DNA of 17,913 nt, taken from the NCBI RefSeq assembly GCF_001949145.1, contig NW_019091473.1, positions 499,218-517,130 of the forward strand, in the 5' to 3' direction. The notes under the pieces were generated by a model. It was not told where the DNA came from. It made no database searches and worked only from the letters and a program-made list of their open reading frames with translations. Positions within the stretch are counted from its first letter, which is position 1, and the number at the start of each line of letters is the position of its first letter. Origin of the DNA: Acanthaster planci. Taxonomy: Eukaryota > Echinodermata > Asteroidea > Valvatida > Acanthasteridae. Below, piece by piece: positions 1 to 10,300 of this stretch. The translations under genes were made by a program, and so were the position numbers.

Positions 1-1175
1 CTAAATTGGATGTAAACAGATTTCTCCTGTACCACACAACGTGTATTAGCCCTTATAAACCCACATCAGGTCCCAAAAGTCAGATGTAGTATGACGAAAA
101 TGAAGTATTTTGACAACAGTTATTCAGACTAGGGCCACATAGTTTGTGCTAAGTAATTCATCTGAACTTCTATACCGGAACTCTTTCCTAAATTAATGCT
201 GCCCTGATTATAAGGTCAGATTAAAGTAAAAAACTTGCTAACTTTTTGGAATTCAGATATTGATTTTTTTATAAGTTTGGATGGTGCTAAAAGGCAGACT
301 TTATGAGAAGTATTTTTGTTAGTATTTTTGTGTTGATTATTCAACGAAACAGGGTTTCCCAGTGTTAAGCATAAAATACTGCTATAGTTTTTCAGTGTTA
401 TATACAGGTTTAGGATGTGCGTGAGGTATTGTCTAAAAAAGCCGTTAACAAAATTTAATTAAAAAAATTTTTTTTTTAACAAAGGGAAATCTCACAAGCC
501 TTAAGATGCTCCATATGATGTCAGCATTTATAGGCCAGCCATCCAGTTCAAGGTTTGTCAGCCTCTTAAGCGACAATGTGAGAGAGAATAAACCAGACAG
601 TGACTGTAAAATAGCAACTGTTGTCTGTTTATTTACCACCACTGACGCGTTATAACAAACTGTCCCTGTGCTTTAACAGTTAAAAATGTTCATAAAACTG
701 GATTTTGTTCTAAGATTACAGGTTTGATAAAAATTTTCTACTAATACACTTGTATTTTGAAAGAGACGAACCGTTTAATGACGGTATACACACTGTGAGA
801 AAACAGGTTTGGGCATTTACAAAAACGGGAAGTGGATGGAAAATAACGTGGTAAATACCGGTCTTTTACTGGAATATCAACAGCATGTCACGTGAAAAAA
901 ATGCTAAATAACACCATAGATAACGCTAGATAACGGTTTGGTGTACTGTTATAAAACAGGAATTGGTCAAAAAATGACAGGGTGGATTCCGTTATTTTAA
1001 AGGAACAAACCGTTAATTGACAATATATATAGAACTTGTTAATTAACAGAACGTCCCTTAATTTCAGTATAACCGTTTTTTAAGGGACGGTACTGGCGTC
1101 CCAGCTGCCAGGACATTCCTGTAAAAATACGGTATTTTTTTAACAGTGTAGTTGTTGACAAATTGATTAATCTGG
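1..1175. other. AT-rich non-coding stretch with scattered CCGTT motifs
   Basis: No supportable gene. A motif of the form AAACCGTT(T)AATTGACNNTATA recurs imperfectly at about 768-790 and 1007-1030, with related CCGTTAACA at 443 and AACGGTTTGG at 931, suggesting a decayed repeat. CGTCCCTTAA at 1052-1061 and TTAAGGGACG at 1080-1089 form a perfect 10-bp hairpin stem with an 18-nt loop. Short reverse-strand open frames here show no recognisable protein features. Confidence 0.4.
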
Positions 1176-2613
1176 ATGTGGGGTGCTGTGGTTGGAGCGC
1201 ACGGGGATGGATGTGGTCAACATGCACCTTGGAATAAATTTGATGAGGGGTACCGCACACATGTTACCGACCACATTGAGTCTTTTCCCCCTCAGGTTTG
1301 CCATTCCAGGAGGGAGCATGCTCCCAACAGAAGGTACCTTCCGTCCAATCTGTCAATAAGTTCAATGCATCAGGTCTTCAATGAAAGTCAACAAGCATCT
1401 GGCTAAGACCAATGTTCCAATACTACTATAAGATATTCAACTCGACGGATATTTCATTTTGAACTGCAGAAAATGACCTGTGTAAAACATGCCTCACCCA
1501 CGAACAAGCACATCCACTAAAAGAAGCACCTGCGGATGACCTTCCCCATGATTGCAGTACCTGTGACTGCCATGCTTGCACTGGATATGTTAAACACAAA
1601 ACCAGAGCTATCCAAGCTCAAATAGCTCTTGACACAGACGTGGAATGAATAGGGCATGATGAACAAGTCCTTGTAACAACTGTGGACATGCAACAGATGA
1701 TTTGCATGCCCAAATTACGCATCAAGGACTATTACCTAGTAGTAGAAAGCTGGTGCTTTTCTATGAGACCTTCACATCACTAGGCAAAGATGCACCAGCA
1801 CAAGCTGTTCTATGGCATGAGGGACAAGCTGGGAGAAAAGCCTTCAATATTGCAAGTGCATATTTGACTTTTCTGCAGTTCAACAGGGATGTCCAAGAGG
1901 CCATACTCTTTGCAGACAACTGTAGCTCTCAAAACAAGAATTGGACGCTGTTTTCGGCATTACCGCGAATAGTCAACAATCCTTCTGTTGGCACCAACCT
2001 TATAACTTGAAGTAACCAGGCCACACATTCAAGGCAGCAGATAGTGTGCATGGGTCTATCACCATGACGTTGGGAAGCAAGAGCATTTACGACCTTCAAG
2101 ACAATGTTGAGCTGATAGAAAAGTCATGCAGACAGCTGAAGTGTGTGATATTGATCACACACAGATGTGTTTGAAAACCAGGCCAAGAAGACGACAGTAC
2201 TCCTCAAGGATATTAAGGTCGTGCAGTTTAGGTTGGGTTCCATTAAAATGTTCTACAAAATGGCTCATGATCAGGAAGACTTCGTAGAACTATCGTTCCT
2301 AAAGGAAGTGTGTGCACGTGAATTGGCATTGTTGGTAGCGAATGCTGAAGACCCACTAGCCTCAATTCCACTGATGGAGAGTCCTAGGGGAATACCTACT
2401 TTGAAGAAAACTGACTTGATGACACTTGCCAGTTTTATCCCCAGCTATAAGGCAGCTTTCTTTAAACAACTACCAGTAAATGATGTTTCAGAGGATTTGG
2501 AAACCGTTGAAGACTATTATCAGACTTGCAGTTTTGTGCAGTGGGCACAGGGAGCTTTCATGTTAATAAAGTTCATGTACATGTACTCCCAGAATACTGC
2601 AATGGGCTATTAA
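1176..2613 (+). pseudogene. Decayed DDE-type transposase (DNCxxQNKNW family)
   Basis: Five open segments in changing frames read as one protein: 1176-1403 (HIESFP..., YLPSNLSISSMHQVF), about 1419-1735 (YYKIFNS, then the Cys-rich NDLCKTC..CSTCDCHAC and VDMQQMICMPKL), 1702-2008 (KLVLFYETF, VLWHEGQAGRKA, FADNCSSQNKNW), about 2013-2165 (PGHTFKAADSVHGSI) and 2167-2613 (VQFRLGSIKMFYKM, ESPRGIP.LKKTDL). The order matches a repetitive family I recall in cnidarian and aphid genomes, with Cys-rich zinc-binding residues before a DDE-like core whose second Asp is in DNCSSQNKNW. At least four frame changes and stops (TAA at 1404, TGA at about 1646) show it is dead. The exact superfamily is uncertain. No terminal inverted repeats were found. 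Confidence 0.72.
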
Positions 2614-3840
2614 ACAGACTGTGGTGAACAAGTATGAGAATAATTGGCTTGTTTTCCTGAGACAATGTAGGAAAATTTACAAGACTGGGATTGCTACCTT
2701 TACTTTTGTCAAAAAACCCTTATAGTGGAATGAGTGCATGAATACATGTACGTTGGACACAATCTTTATGTAGTTTTTCAGTTATTTTGCATTCCTTTAT
2801 TTATTTCGTTATTAATCTAGAAACTCATCAATATTCTTCAACTTTCAAATTTCAGTCTTATTACTGAAAACAATTTAAAATACACTATTCAGATTCATTT
2901 CAAATCATTCGGCACAATTTAAGTGTCGTGTGCCTTTTTGAAACTTATTGGAAGAGCATGATTTACTTGGACTTAAATTTATTAAAAAACTTTCCAATAT
3001 ATTTAATATTTCCTGACATAACTTGGCGGAACTCTTCAGTACACTTATGGATGGGACAAAGAGTTGTTTTTATTGACAAAGCAGTTGTTGTTTATGATGA
3101 TAATAATTGTTCCAATTATAAAACGTTGTTGAAATCTTAGCTTACAAACTTATAAATAAGGATGAATATGATATGAGGCTGAATTGAGTAAAGGGCTGTG
3201 GAAGCACCAAGAGAAGGGTCATGTGAGGGAGTTTTTAGTCTTCATTGTTTAGTTAATCCAGACGCAGCATTATCAATCCCATCATGTAACTGTCATCATC
3301 ACTATCCTTCTATTATCACTAACATCATTATATCCAAAATAATTATGTTATAATTACAATTATAATTTTCCTTCAATACAATATTTGTTCAATAATTCTG
3401 TTATTTCACCAACTAAAATTTAATGCATTTTAATGAAAACAATTGAGATACATAGTTTTGCAACAAAAAATAACAAAAATGAAATCATTAACTGCAAGTT
3501 ATATCATATTTCCGTGCAAATGTAGTGGTATTAAGATATGTAGCTTGAGATGCCATGTTTTGCCACAAATACTGTCTAATGGAAATAACATATAACTTGA
3601 GATACACCATTTTGCCATAAAAGGCTTAGAAAACTTGCTTGCTTAAAATATCAGCAAAAGAACATATGTTCATTAAATTCATCTTATTTTAAAAACAACC
3701 CAAGGACTTTTGCCAGAAATTTGCAAAATAGCAGACTAAAATGACCTCAATGGTCATGCGTTATTCCATCTCCAACAAAGTTACGTGTTTAAAAAGGCAA
3801 GTGCTCAAACTTTAAACTCAATTATCTCAAAATGCCACTT
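2614..3840. other. AT-rich intergenic stretch without a gene
   Basis: Very AT-rich, with simple CATCA/ATTAT runs around 3285-3380. An imperfect direct repeat of about 30 bases occurs at 3540-3570 (TGTAGCTTGAGATGCCATGT...) and 3591-3620 (TATAACTTGAGATACACCAT...), both ending TTTTGCCA. The 70- and 136-codon open frames in and after it have no recognisable protein character. Otherwise nothing is supportable. Confidence 0.4.
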
Positions 3841-4570
3841 TTTGAGTAAGGTTGTTTTGCCATATAAGGGCCGCCCTGATGACGTCACTGTGACGATTTT
3901 GACAGCCCCACAGGTTGATGGACTATGTATGCTCCCAATACAAAGTCACTCAGATGTACGAATGCACCTGTTTTTGACTTCAGAAAAACATGCAGAAAAC
4001 CTACATGTATGGAGAAAAACTGCAGCTTTAAAGTCGTGTCACATGATTTGTGTTTATATTGCAAAAAAAATCCTTCACTATTATTTCATATTTGGACTCT
4101 TGGGTAAGCCATCGCGAACTGATTGGGTTATGTCCTTTGTTCCATCATGTACATTTATGCTTTACTGTCTGCTTTGTTTACCTGTATATCCTTAGAAATG
4201 AAATAAATAAACAAAGACGGAAAAAACAAATTCTCTTTCGTTTCTCTTTCGAAGTTCAGGACTATTCTCATTAAGATCGATAATACTGCGTGGTAGAAAA
4301 ACGTGTACAAAACATGTGGAGAAAAATTAAATATTCAAAATTCAAAAATAAATCAGAAGATGACTTCATCATGATGTCACTACTCTAGTATCTTCTTAAC
4401 CGTAGGCTAGTTCCTTACTGTAACTCTGATGAAGATCTAAGATTGCTAAGTGACGAAAATGGTACCTCGAAAATCAATAATAAAAAACGTGATGACGTCA
4501 TCATGCCAAATTTCGTCAATGACCGTCCTTGGATAATGTTTTAACATTGTGCCAAGTTTGAAGTTGATCG
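3840..4570. repeat. Probable dispersed-repeat tract with TGACGTCA palindromes
   Basis: TGACGTCA occurs at 3880-3887 and 4493-4500, with the near copy GATGACTTCATCATGATGTCAC at about 4359-4380. The second sits in a 14-bp perfect palindrome at 4490-4503. It is followed by GTGCCAAGTTTGAAGTTGATCGG, wording I associate with dispersed repeats of marine invertebrates. No terminal repeats define the ends, so the element class is unknown. Confidence 0.4.
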
Positions 4571-4660
4571 GATTTATTATGGTACCAAAGTCGATTGGCT
4601 GAAAAAAGAAAACATCTGAAAAAGGAAAAAAAAAGGGGAAAAAAATTTAACGTTAACAAG

Positions 4661-4690
4661 AGCTGTTTCGGCAGGAATGCCAAAACAGCT
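4661..4690. repeat. Hairpin-forming inverted repeat
   Basis: AGCTGTTTCGGCA at 4661-4673 pairs with TGCCAAAACAGCT at 4678-4690, a 13-bp stem with one G-T position and a 4-base loop (GGAA). It directly follows a purine-rich tract (4600-4645). It may be the end of a dispersed repeat. No gene lies between here and 5440. Confidence 0.6.
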
Positions 4691-5195
4691 GCATGGAATT
4701 ACATGGTACAAGGTGTGTACTTGGTAATTAATACTTTGGTAGTCTTTGTTATGACAACCAGAAATCGAAGGTACATTCATAGGTAAAGAAACGAAACAAA
4801 ACAAGAGAAAAGAAGTTAATGTAAATAGCATATTAATTTCTGTTACATGTAGGTTAGGGAGACACCCATTGTGCAATAGGCTTTGACCAATTGCTTGAGC
4901 AGCATATATATTCTGCATCATGCAGGTAATGAGGAGTTTCAAATTAATTCCAGGAATTTTCAGTTCTTGTTAAAAAGAACTTTGAGGCGAGGGTTTTATC
5001 CAAGATATACTGGGCATGTATCCCCCAAACATTGCTTCACCAATGTGCTCTGCTCACCACTGGCTACACAATCTGCCCTGAATCATCAGTTGCCAATTTG
5101 TAAATAATTTTTAAAAAATGTTGTGAATTCAATATTGTGTGCCTTACTATTTTCACAGGCCTCGGCCTGCATTCAACGTTTTTGTGTACAGGGAG

Positions 5196-5425
5196 AGTAC
5201 CAAATAAGTCATGTACATGTATGTAATTTGTCCAAGTTGGCTGATCGGTCCCTCAATCTTTCCTTCATCCCTTCCATAAAATGGAACATTCCAAAACAAC
5301 CCCAACATACTACTGGCACTGGGTGTACATACACACATCGCATCGCATGTGGACTTTGTACATGTATGTTCATGCATGCACGCACATGAACAGTAAGTAC
5401 ATGTACATGTACGCACACGTGGAAC
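5196..5425. repeat. TACATGTA/CATGCA-rich alternating purine-pyrimidine tract
   Basis: Dense runs of CATGTACATGTATG, GTACATACACAC, CATGCATGCACGCACATG and GTACATGTACATGTACGCACACG. Four of the window's 15 TACATGTA octamers are here. The open frames on both strands (rich in Cys, Thr, His, Met) are low-complexity translations of the repeat. Alternating purine-pyrimidine sequence of this sort can adopt Z-DNA. Confidence 0.55.
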
Positions 5426-5446
5426 TTTTGTCCGTTTGTCTGTACA

Positions 5447-5604
5447 GACTTTTCAATATGCTGAAGGCCTTTTATACAATATCAGACTCTCTCCGGCCAA
5501 TCTCTGACAAATTTCTACACAGACTTGAAGAGGAAAACAACATAACTAAACTACATCAGAGATGTACCACAAAGTCTGGAGAAAACCCAGTGATGACTGC
5601 TTAG
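5447..5604 (+). other. Orphan exon-like open frame (candidate terminal exon)
   Basis: Preceded by an acceptor-like TTTTGTCCGTTTGTCTGTACAG, the frame reads LFNMLKAFYTISDSLRPISD and continues through KFLHRLEEENNITKLHQR to MTA and a TAG at 5602-5604. Its composition is more protein-like than neighbouring frames. I do not recognise the family, and no partner exon or clear donor upstream was found. A plus-strand AATAAA lies downstream at 6062-6067. It could equally be a transposon fragment or chance. Confidence 0.25.
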
Positions 5605-5749
5605 ACTTATCAACAGTGCATATAGAACTAGCAGATGGGAAATGGTTAGAAATAAGGGGGGAGGGTGAACTTTGACAGGGAAAAGATTTTCTGTAGTTGA
5701 AACTAGTACGGTAACTATATCTGGTCTCCTTCATAAACTTGCAGAGTTA

Positions 5750-6010
5750 TATTCGAGTCCATCGCAAGGCCAGTCACAAGTCCCTTTACAAGGCCAGTCA
5801 CAAGTCCCTTTACAAGGCCAGTCACAAGTCCCTTTACAAGGCCAGTCACAAGTCCCTTTACAAGGTCAGTCACAAGTCCCTTTACAAGGCCAGTCACAAG
5901 TGATGGACTTACAGGGACTTGTGATGGCCTTACAGGGACCTGTGATGAACTTGTGATGGACTTACAGGAACTTGTGATGGACTTACAGGGACTTGTGATG
6001 GACTCGAATA
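5750..6010. repeat. Fold-back repeat: tandem 24-bp units facing inverted 21-bp units
   Basis: The outer boundaries are a perfect 14-bp inverted repeat, TATTCGAGTCCATC at 5750-5763 and GATGGACTCGAATA at 5997-6010. The left arm has five 24-bp units from 5765 to 5884 (CAAGGCCAGTCACAAGTCCC + TTTA; the fifth has GGT for GGC) plus a partial sixth. The right arm, from about 5901, has 21-bp units GATGGACTTACAGGGACTTG + T, one shortened. The reverse complement of the right unit shares ACAAGTCCCT and a related remainder with the left unit, so the two arms are diverged inverted copies. The GQSQVPLQ peptide read across the array is a translation artefact. Confidence 0.85.
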
Positions 6011-6933
6011 CAATACTGTAAATGTGGCTCTTGGAGTTTCAGAAGTTCAGTAAGAAAAAACAATAAAATGAAGAACAATACTTCAATGTTGATTGGTTTT
6101 TTAAATGTAATGAATGGGTGTGCAACAAGCACTAATGGTTGCTCTTTCTGCAAGAGTATTGAACTTCTCAGGACATTACAAAGAAATGATCAGAGGTGAA
6201 AGCAAGGAAAGGAGCTTGGATTATCTGTGAAACAAATGAAATTGACAAACATCTTCGTCTGAGGAAAAAGAAGTGTTCCCTGGCTACCTTTGCAATCATT
6301 TGAATTATGAACAATACTCAAGATCCACTACATCTGTACATGTACCTACGAGTAAGAAGATCAAAGGTGACAAGAAAATTCTTCTAATAGCTCAGTACAG
6401 AGGACAACCAAATTACAACCAGTACGTATATAAGTTATAAAGACAATCCACATCCAACATGAAGAAATTTGAAGCATCATGAACTAATTCTGTTTTCTGG
6501 ACAAGAAGCTGAAGGGAAAACTTATACGAATCAATTTTCAAGGGTGAAGTGGTTCCTTTGCCAAAGAATTTTCCACATGTAATCCACATGTAGAATGACT
6601 TTGCATTTGAATGAGCATGACCAAGCCTGCCTGTAACGCTCTTTTAAAAAGTCTTCCACCTTTCACAGAATTCACCAAAATCATAGATACCCATGCAGGA
6701 TTGGAGTCACTTTTATACTGTTATGTATCAGAGTGAAGATGACTTAAGTTTACCCCAAAACTCTTTTCTGGAAGTATGTGGTATGTACATGTACACTTCA
6801 TGAACAGTCAGAAAATTCCACTCTTGGCAGTAAAATAAAAATTCCCCTATCAATAAATGGTATGTCTCACTGGCTTCCTGTATGATCCTTACACTGATAA
6901 GGATCTCATGTTCAAGCAATGTCTAGCCTAGAA
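6011..6933. other. Intergenic stretch without a convincing gene
   Basis: No intact gene is seen. It has plus-strand AATAAA at 6062-6067, two TACATGTA octamers (6337, 6786) and a short plus-strand frame at 6611-6736 that is only vaguely reminiscent of a retroelement RNase H start. The small reverse-strand frame at 6728-6919 lies beyond the expected REV1 cleavage site and has no family features. Confidence 0.35.
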
Positions 6934-7195
6934 TGTACCCTTCACGTCCTTTATTTTTGCTTTGTTTGGGTTTCCCTTGCATTTTGTATGCCCTGCTTTT
7001 CGTTAATGCTGGATCTGCCAGGGCAGTCTGCTGTGCAATCTACCCATGCAAACTGAGACGTGTACCTTAACAAAAACTGGCTCTCAAATACCTTCACCTG
7101 CAATAGCAGTGATGTTGACAAGTTCACTCCTGCAGAGCATGGTTGTGCATAGTGGAAAGGAAATTTTAGGTCTAATTTAGAATGAAAAAAAAAGG
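6934..7195 (-). other. REV1: REV1 3' untranslated region (probable)
   Basis: This is the transcribed strand beyond the REV1 stop, up to shortly after the polyadenylation signal. It contains a purine-rich A run (plus-strand GAATGAAAAAAAAAGG read in reverse as a T run) near 7181-7194 and no conserved protein frame. The 109-codon open frame that overlaps it is a chance frame sharing the last exon region. The downstream end is an estimate. Confidence 0.55.
6950..6955 (-). terminator. Candidate polyadenylation signal for REV1
   Basis: The plus strand reads TTTATT, so the minus strand has the canonical AATAAA 241 bases after the REV1 stop codon. It is the first perfect hexamer downstream of the stop. 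Cleavage would be expected about 10-30 bases further, near 6920-6940. Confidence 0.5.
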
Positions 7196-7310
7196 TTACA
7201 TTATCTTGAGTGTGCTGCGGTAGATCTGTGAGACGGTATCTTGGACTCTGTCTTCTATCGTCTGATAGGCAGCTCTCCATGGCGAGGTGGACTCCATTCG
7301 ATTAGCCAGC
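7196..7310 (-). CDS. REV1: REV1 terminal exon: last helix of the C-terminal domain and stop
   Basis: The exon starts one base into a codon after acceptor TACTCAATCAG and completes Arg with AG from the previous exon. It reads 37 codons to TAA at 7196-7198. It encodes LANRMEST, then a Trp-anchored helix WRAAYQTIEDRVQDTVSQIY, and ends RSTLKIM. Alignment with the vertebrate end (WNMAFDFILDNVQVVL..., ending STLKVT) is gap-free from the Trp. The penultimate-helix Tyr used in REV7 contact is kept. One residue is inserted just before the Trp, and Arg replaces the Gly after the Tyr. Confidence 0.9.
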
Positions 7311-10300
7311 CTGATTGAGTATAAGGCCAAAGATTACCTTCAGGTTTACAGAGATCAGGCCATGTCCACTAGTAATTTTGTACTGCAGAAATTAAATTCA
7401 TTTTGTAATTACCATATTGATAGTCAATGTTTCATGTTATGAATTTTCATAAAACCTATATTCAGCCTTCAGTTAGGTGAAACCAGGATTTTGAGCATTA
7501 TTAGTAACTGTATTGACACTAAGGATTTGTTACTGTTAAGTGTCAAACAACAGCAGTGAACAATTACTACTGCTATTGCTTGACTGAACACTGTGTGGGG
7601 TATGCTTATAATTTTCTCAACACAAGTGGACTTTCATAAATTTAATCACTAATGTTGAATTCAATTTTGTAAAGTTTTAAAAACACATTGTCCTTTAATG
7701 ACTTCAATCAGTGCACAAACACCTGAGTCAGTGCAAATCTTGATTCTGTGAAGTTGCCTATTTATACACCCTGGAACTAGACCACTGTTTACATTGGTAC
7801 ATCTGGCTGATAATATTCAGAAGGGTGGACTGGCCACCTGCAGTATTCCTAGCTTAAGCTGATAATGTCAAGGTCCCTGCGGCCAAGATAAACAATGAAA
7901 TCCTGGTTTCAGAGGGGACTAGAATATTAAAAGAGAATTTGTCCCATGCAATTTCATCTTGTCAGACTTTCTGATTCATTTTCTCACTGCTTGAAAAGAT
8001 CACAGTCATGCATCGAATCTTGCTTTGTCTCCATGTACTAAAAGACCCAGTATTGCTGATGCCACAGTTTATTGGTGTGCTTTCCTAAGGTACTAAGTAC
8101 ACGTAAACCATGGGCCCCACACAGCTAAATTGAAAAGGGCATAAAACAAAATGTGAAATCATCAGTACATGTACATTGGCCTATATGTCACTAATAATCA
8201 GGCATGCCAGGTAAAAAAGTACAATGTGACATATTGTGACTGCTAAAATTCACCCTACAGATTGACTGAGGTACAGATCTGGTATTGGAGTTCGTTAATC
8301 TTACTTCATCTTGCAAACCTGTAAAAGTTACTTGATTAATATGGACTGGAAGTACATATTTGGTTAAAAGGAAAGTCTCTCAAAGGTATAGAAGGGAAAT
8401 ATTATAATGTATATTTGTGTATCGTGTGAAGAATTACTTTTCATGAGAGTTAAGTAAGTTTTCGATGATCAGTCCATTTTAGAAGTCAACAATTTTGGCA
8501 AATTTAAACTTGCCATGAAGGTTTGACTATTGCACTTCTTCAGTAAAACGGCAAATATCCGGCTGAGTGCTTAAGTAGCAACATTAATTAACCCACACAA
8601 GGAAAGTTGATTGCATTGCCCAATAAAGAACAACTTCAAACTGGTGTGGCCAATATCTCAGTAGATGACATATATGTACCTTTTCATGGCTCGAAGGACC
8701 AGGTTAGCCATTTCCAGATTTCTATCCAGAACAAGATCATTCAGGTATTGCATGAGATACTCAATATCTTCGTCCCCTGGCTCTGATGCAGTGGAAAAAA
8801 CACTCGGTCATTGCAATGCAAGATCCTGATCTTTTGCACCGATAAAACACACTTGCAGCAGTAACCGTTTTTCTCTAACTGGCATAAAAGTAATCTTTTT
8901 CAGTGATTTCCTACAAATTAATGCATCAAAGAATAAATTCAGTAAGATTTGATATCAACTAAAGCTCATCTTAAGACGGGCTATACACTGCCCCTTTCTG
9001 GCAATACATAAGTCTTGATACAAGGCTGGTTCTCACACAAAATTTGGGTGAGGTGGTGTCAGAGAAAGATTTAGAGTGATAAAACAATCCTGTGAAAAAA
9101 TGCTTGGAATTGTGAATTTTACTTTAGTTTTATATTTGACAGCAGGGAACAATTTCTTTGGCTATTTGTCCTTATTTGATCTTTCGAAATGGATTTTATT
9201 TATGTAGGAGTGCTAACTGTTCATACTCGAAGCTACAAAGTTCAGCTGATGAAGACAAAAACTGGCACATGTAGCCCATATTTGGCCACAGAGCAGAGCC
9301 AGAGATGAAATGTGTAGACTTTTTTAAGAGAGAGGCAAACTGGAGACCCTGGAAAAAAAGTCATGGTACAGGAGAAAGCCAGTGAACAATCTTCTCAGGT
9401 ACAGTGTGGGAAAGGAAACCAAACTTGGATCAAAGTGGTGAGAGGTGAGTGCTGTACCCGCTAGCCACCCAGGCCACCCTTGGTGTTCGGAAATGGGTTC
9501 GAGTTTATAAATTGGTTCCACCAACCTTCAACAGATGTAGTCCATTCTTTCAGCAATGCTTTGACATCCCACAATGCCACAGCACCACAAAGATTCACCG
9601 TCTCCTTAGCTGCAATACTTTTAGTATTACCGTCCTCATGGACGTCACGATCTATTTCATTTGCATCCTCTGCATAAAATAACAAGAGCCAGATTCTGTG
9701 AAACATCTTGCACTTGAACTCCCAGGGAATTTTTTCAGCTACAGAGGTTCCTGGATTTGCCAGAAACCTCTAACTATGCAGGAGAATTACATTATTTGTA
9801 CATGTACCAACCAAAAACAGGGCTGCTATGGCAATAATGGTGGAAAACCTTTACAGTACGGGGGAGGGGGAAAGGTCAGTGTTTGTTCAAAAGGTAGTGA
9901 CTTCAGGTGCCATTTCTGATCTCTCCTTTTTTCGATCACCCTCCCCGTTGTCTTCCAAATTCTTAAAAGTGTTTTTCTTTGCTAAGAGCACAAACTTTGA
10001 AACCCATTCCCTGTAAAATGTACATTGTCTTTCATGACAACCTTTCTGCAGCATTTTGAGTGGCAACTTAATGGCAAGCAGGAGTCTTTTCCAGTGTCTT
10101 TCCACCTTGAGAAGTGGCATGGTGACCCATTAAGTGTTGCTTGTCTACCACCAAGATTAAATAGTAGCCACCAAGGTTTAACACGATCTAGCCATGTTAA
10201 TAAGTACTGGGTGCAATGTTTATATTCTTCAATACTTCATTACAATCTCTTTGAGAAAAAAAACAGAAAAAAATAGAGTTGTCTTTGAATGTGTAAAATT

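Noticed and set aside
2928-3140. 70-codon plus-strand frame
   Set aside because: AT-rich sequence with Leu/Tyr/Asn-biased translation and no family or splice support.
5153-5418. Overlapping Cys/His/Met-rich open frames on both strands
   Set aside because: Low-complexity translations of CATGTACATG-type sequence.
5765-5900. Regular direct repeats that could suggest a CRISPR array or a repeat-protein gene (GQSQVPLQ)
   Set aside because: Units are contiguous 24-mers without variable spacers in a eukaryotic context. The frame is short and continues into the inverted arm, so it is a DNA repeat rather than a gene or CRISPR.
6611-6736. Short plus-strand frame resembling a retroelement RNase H start (FTKIIDTHAGLESLL)
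   Set aside because: Only a few residues match loosely, flanking sequence gives no reverse transcriptase or integrase motifs, and the similarity could be chance.
6951-7280. 109-codon reverse frame
   Set aside because: It overlaps the REV1 last exon in the wrong frame, and the correct frame gives the conserved STLKIM ending.
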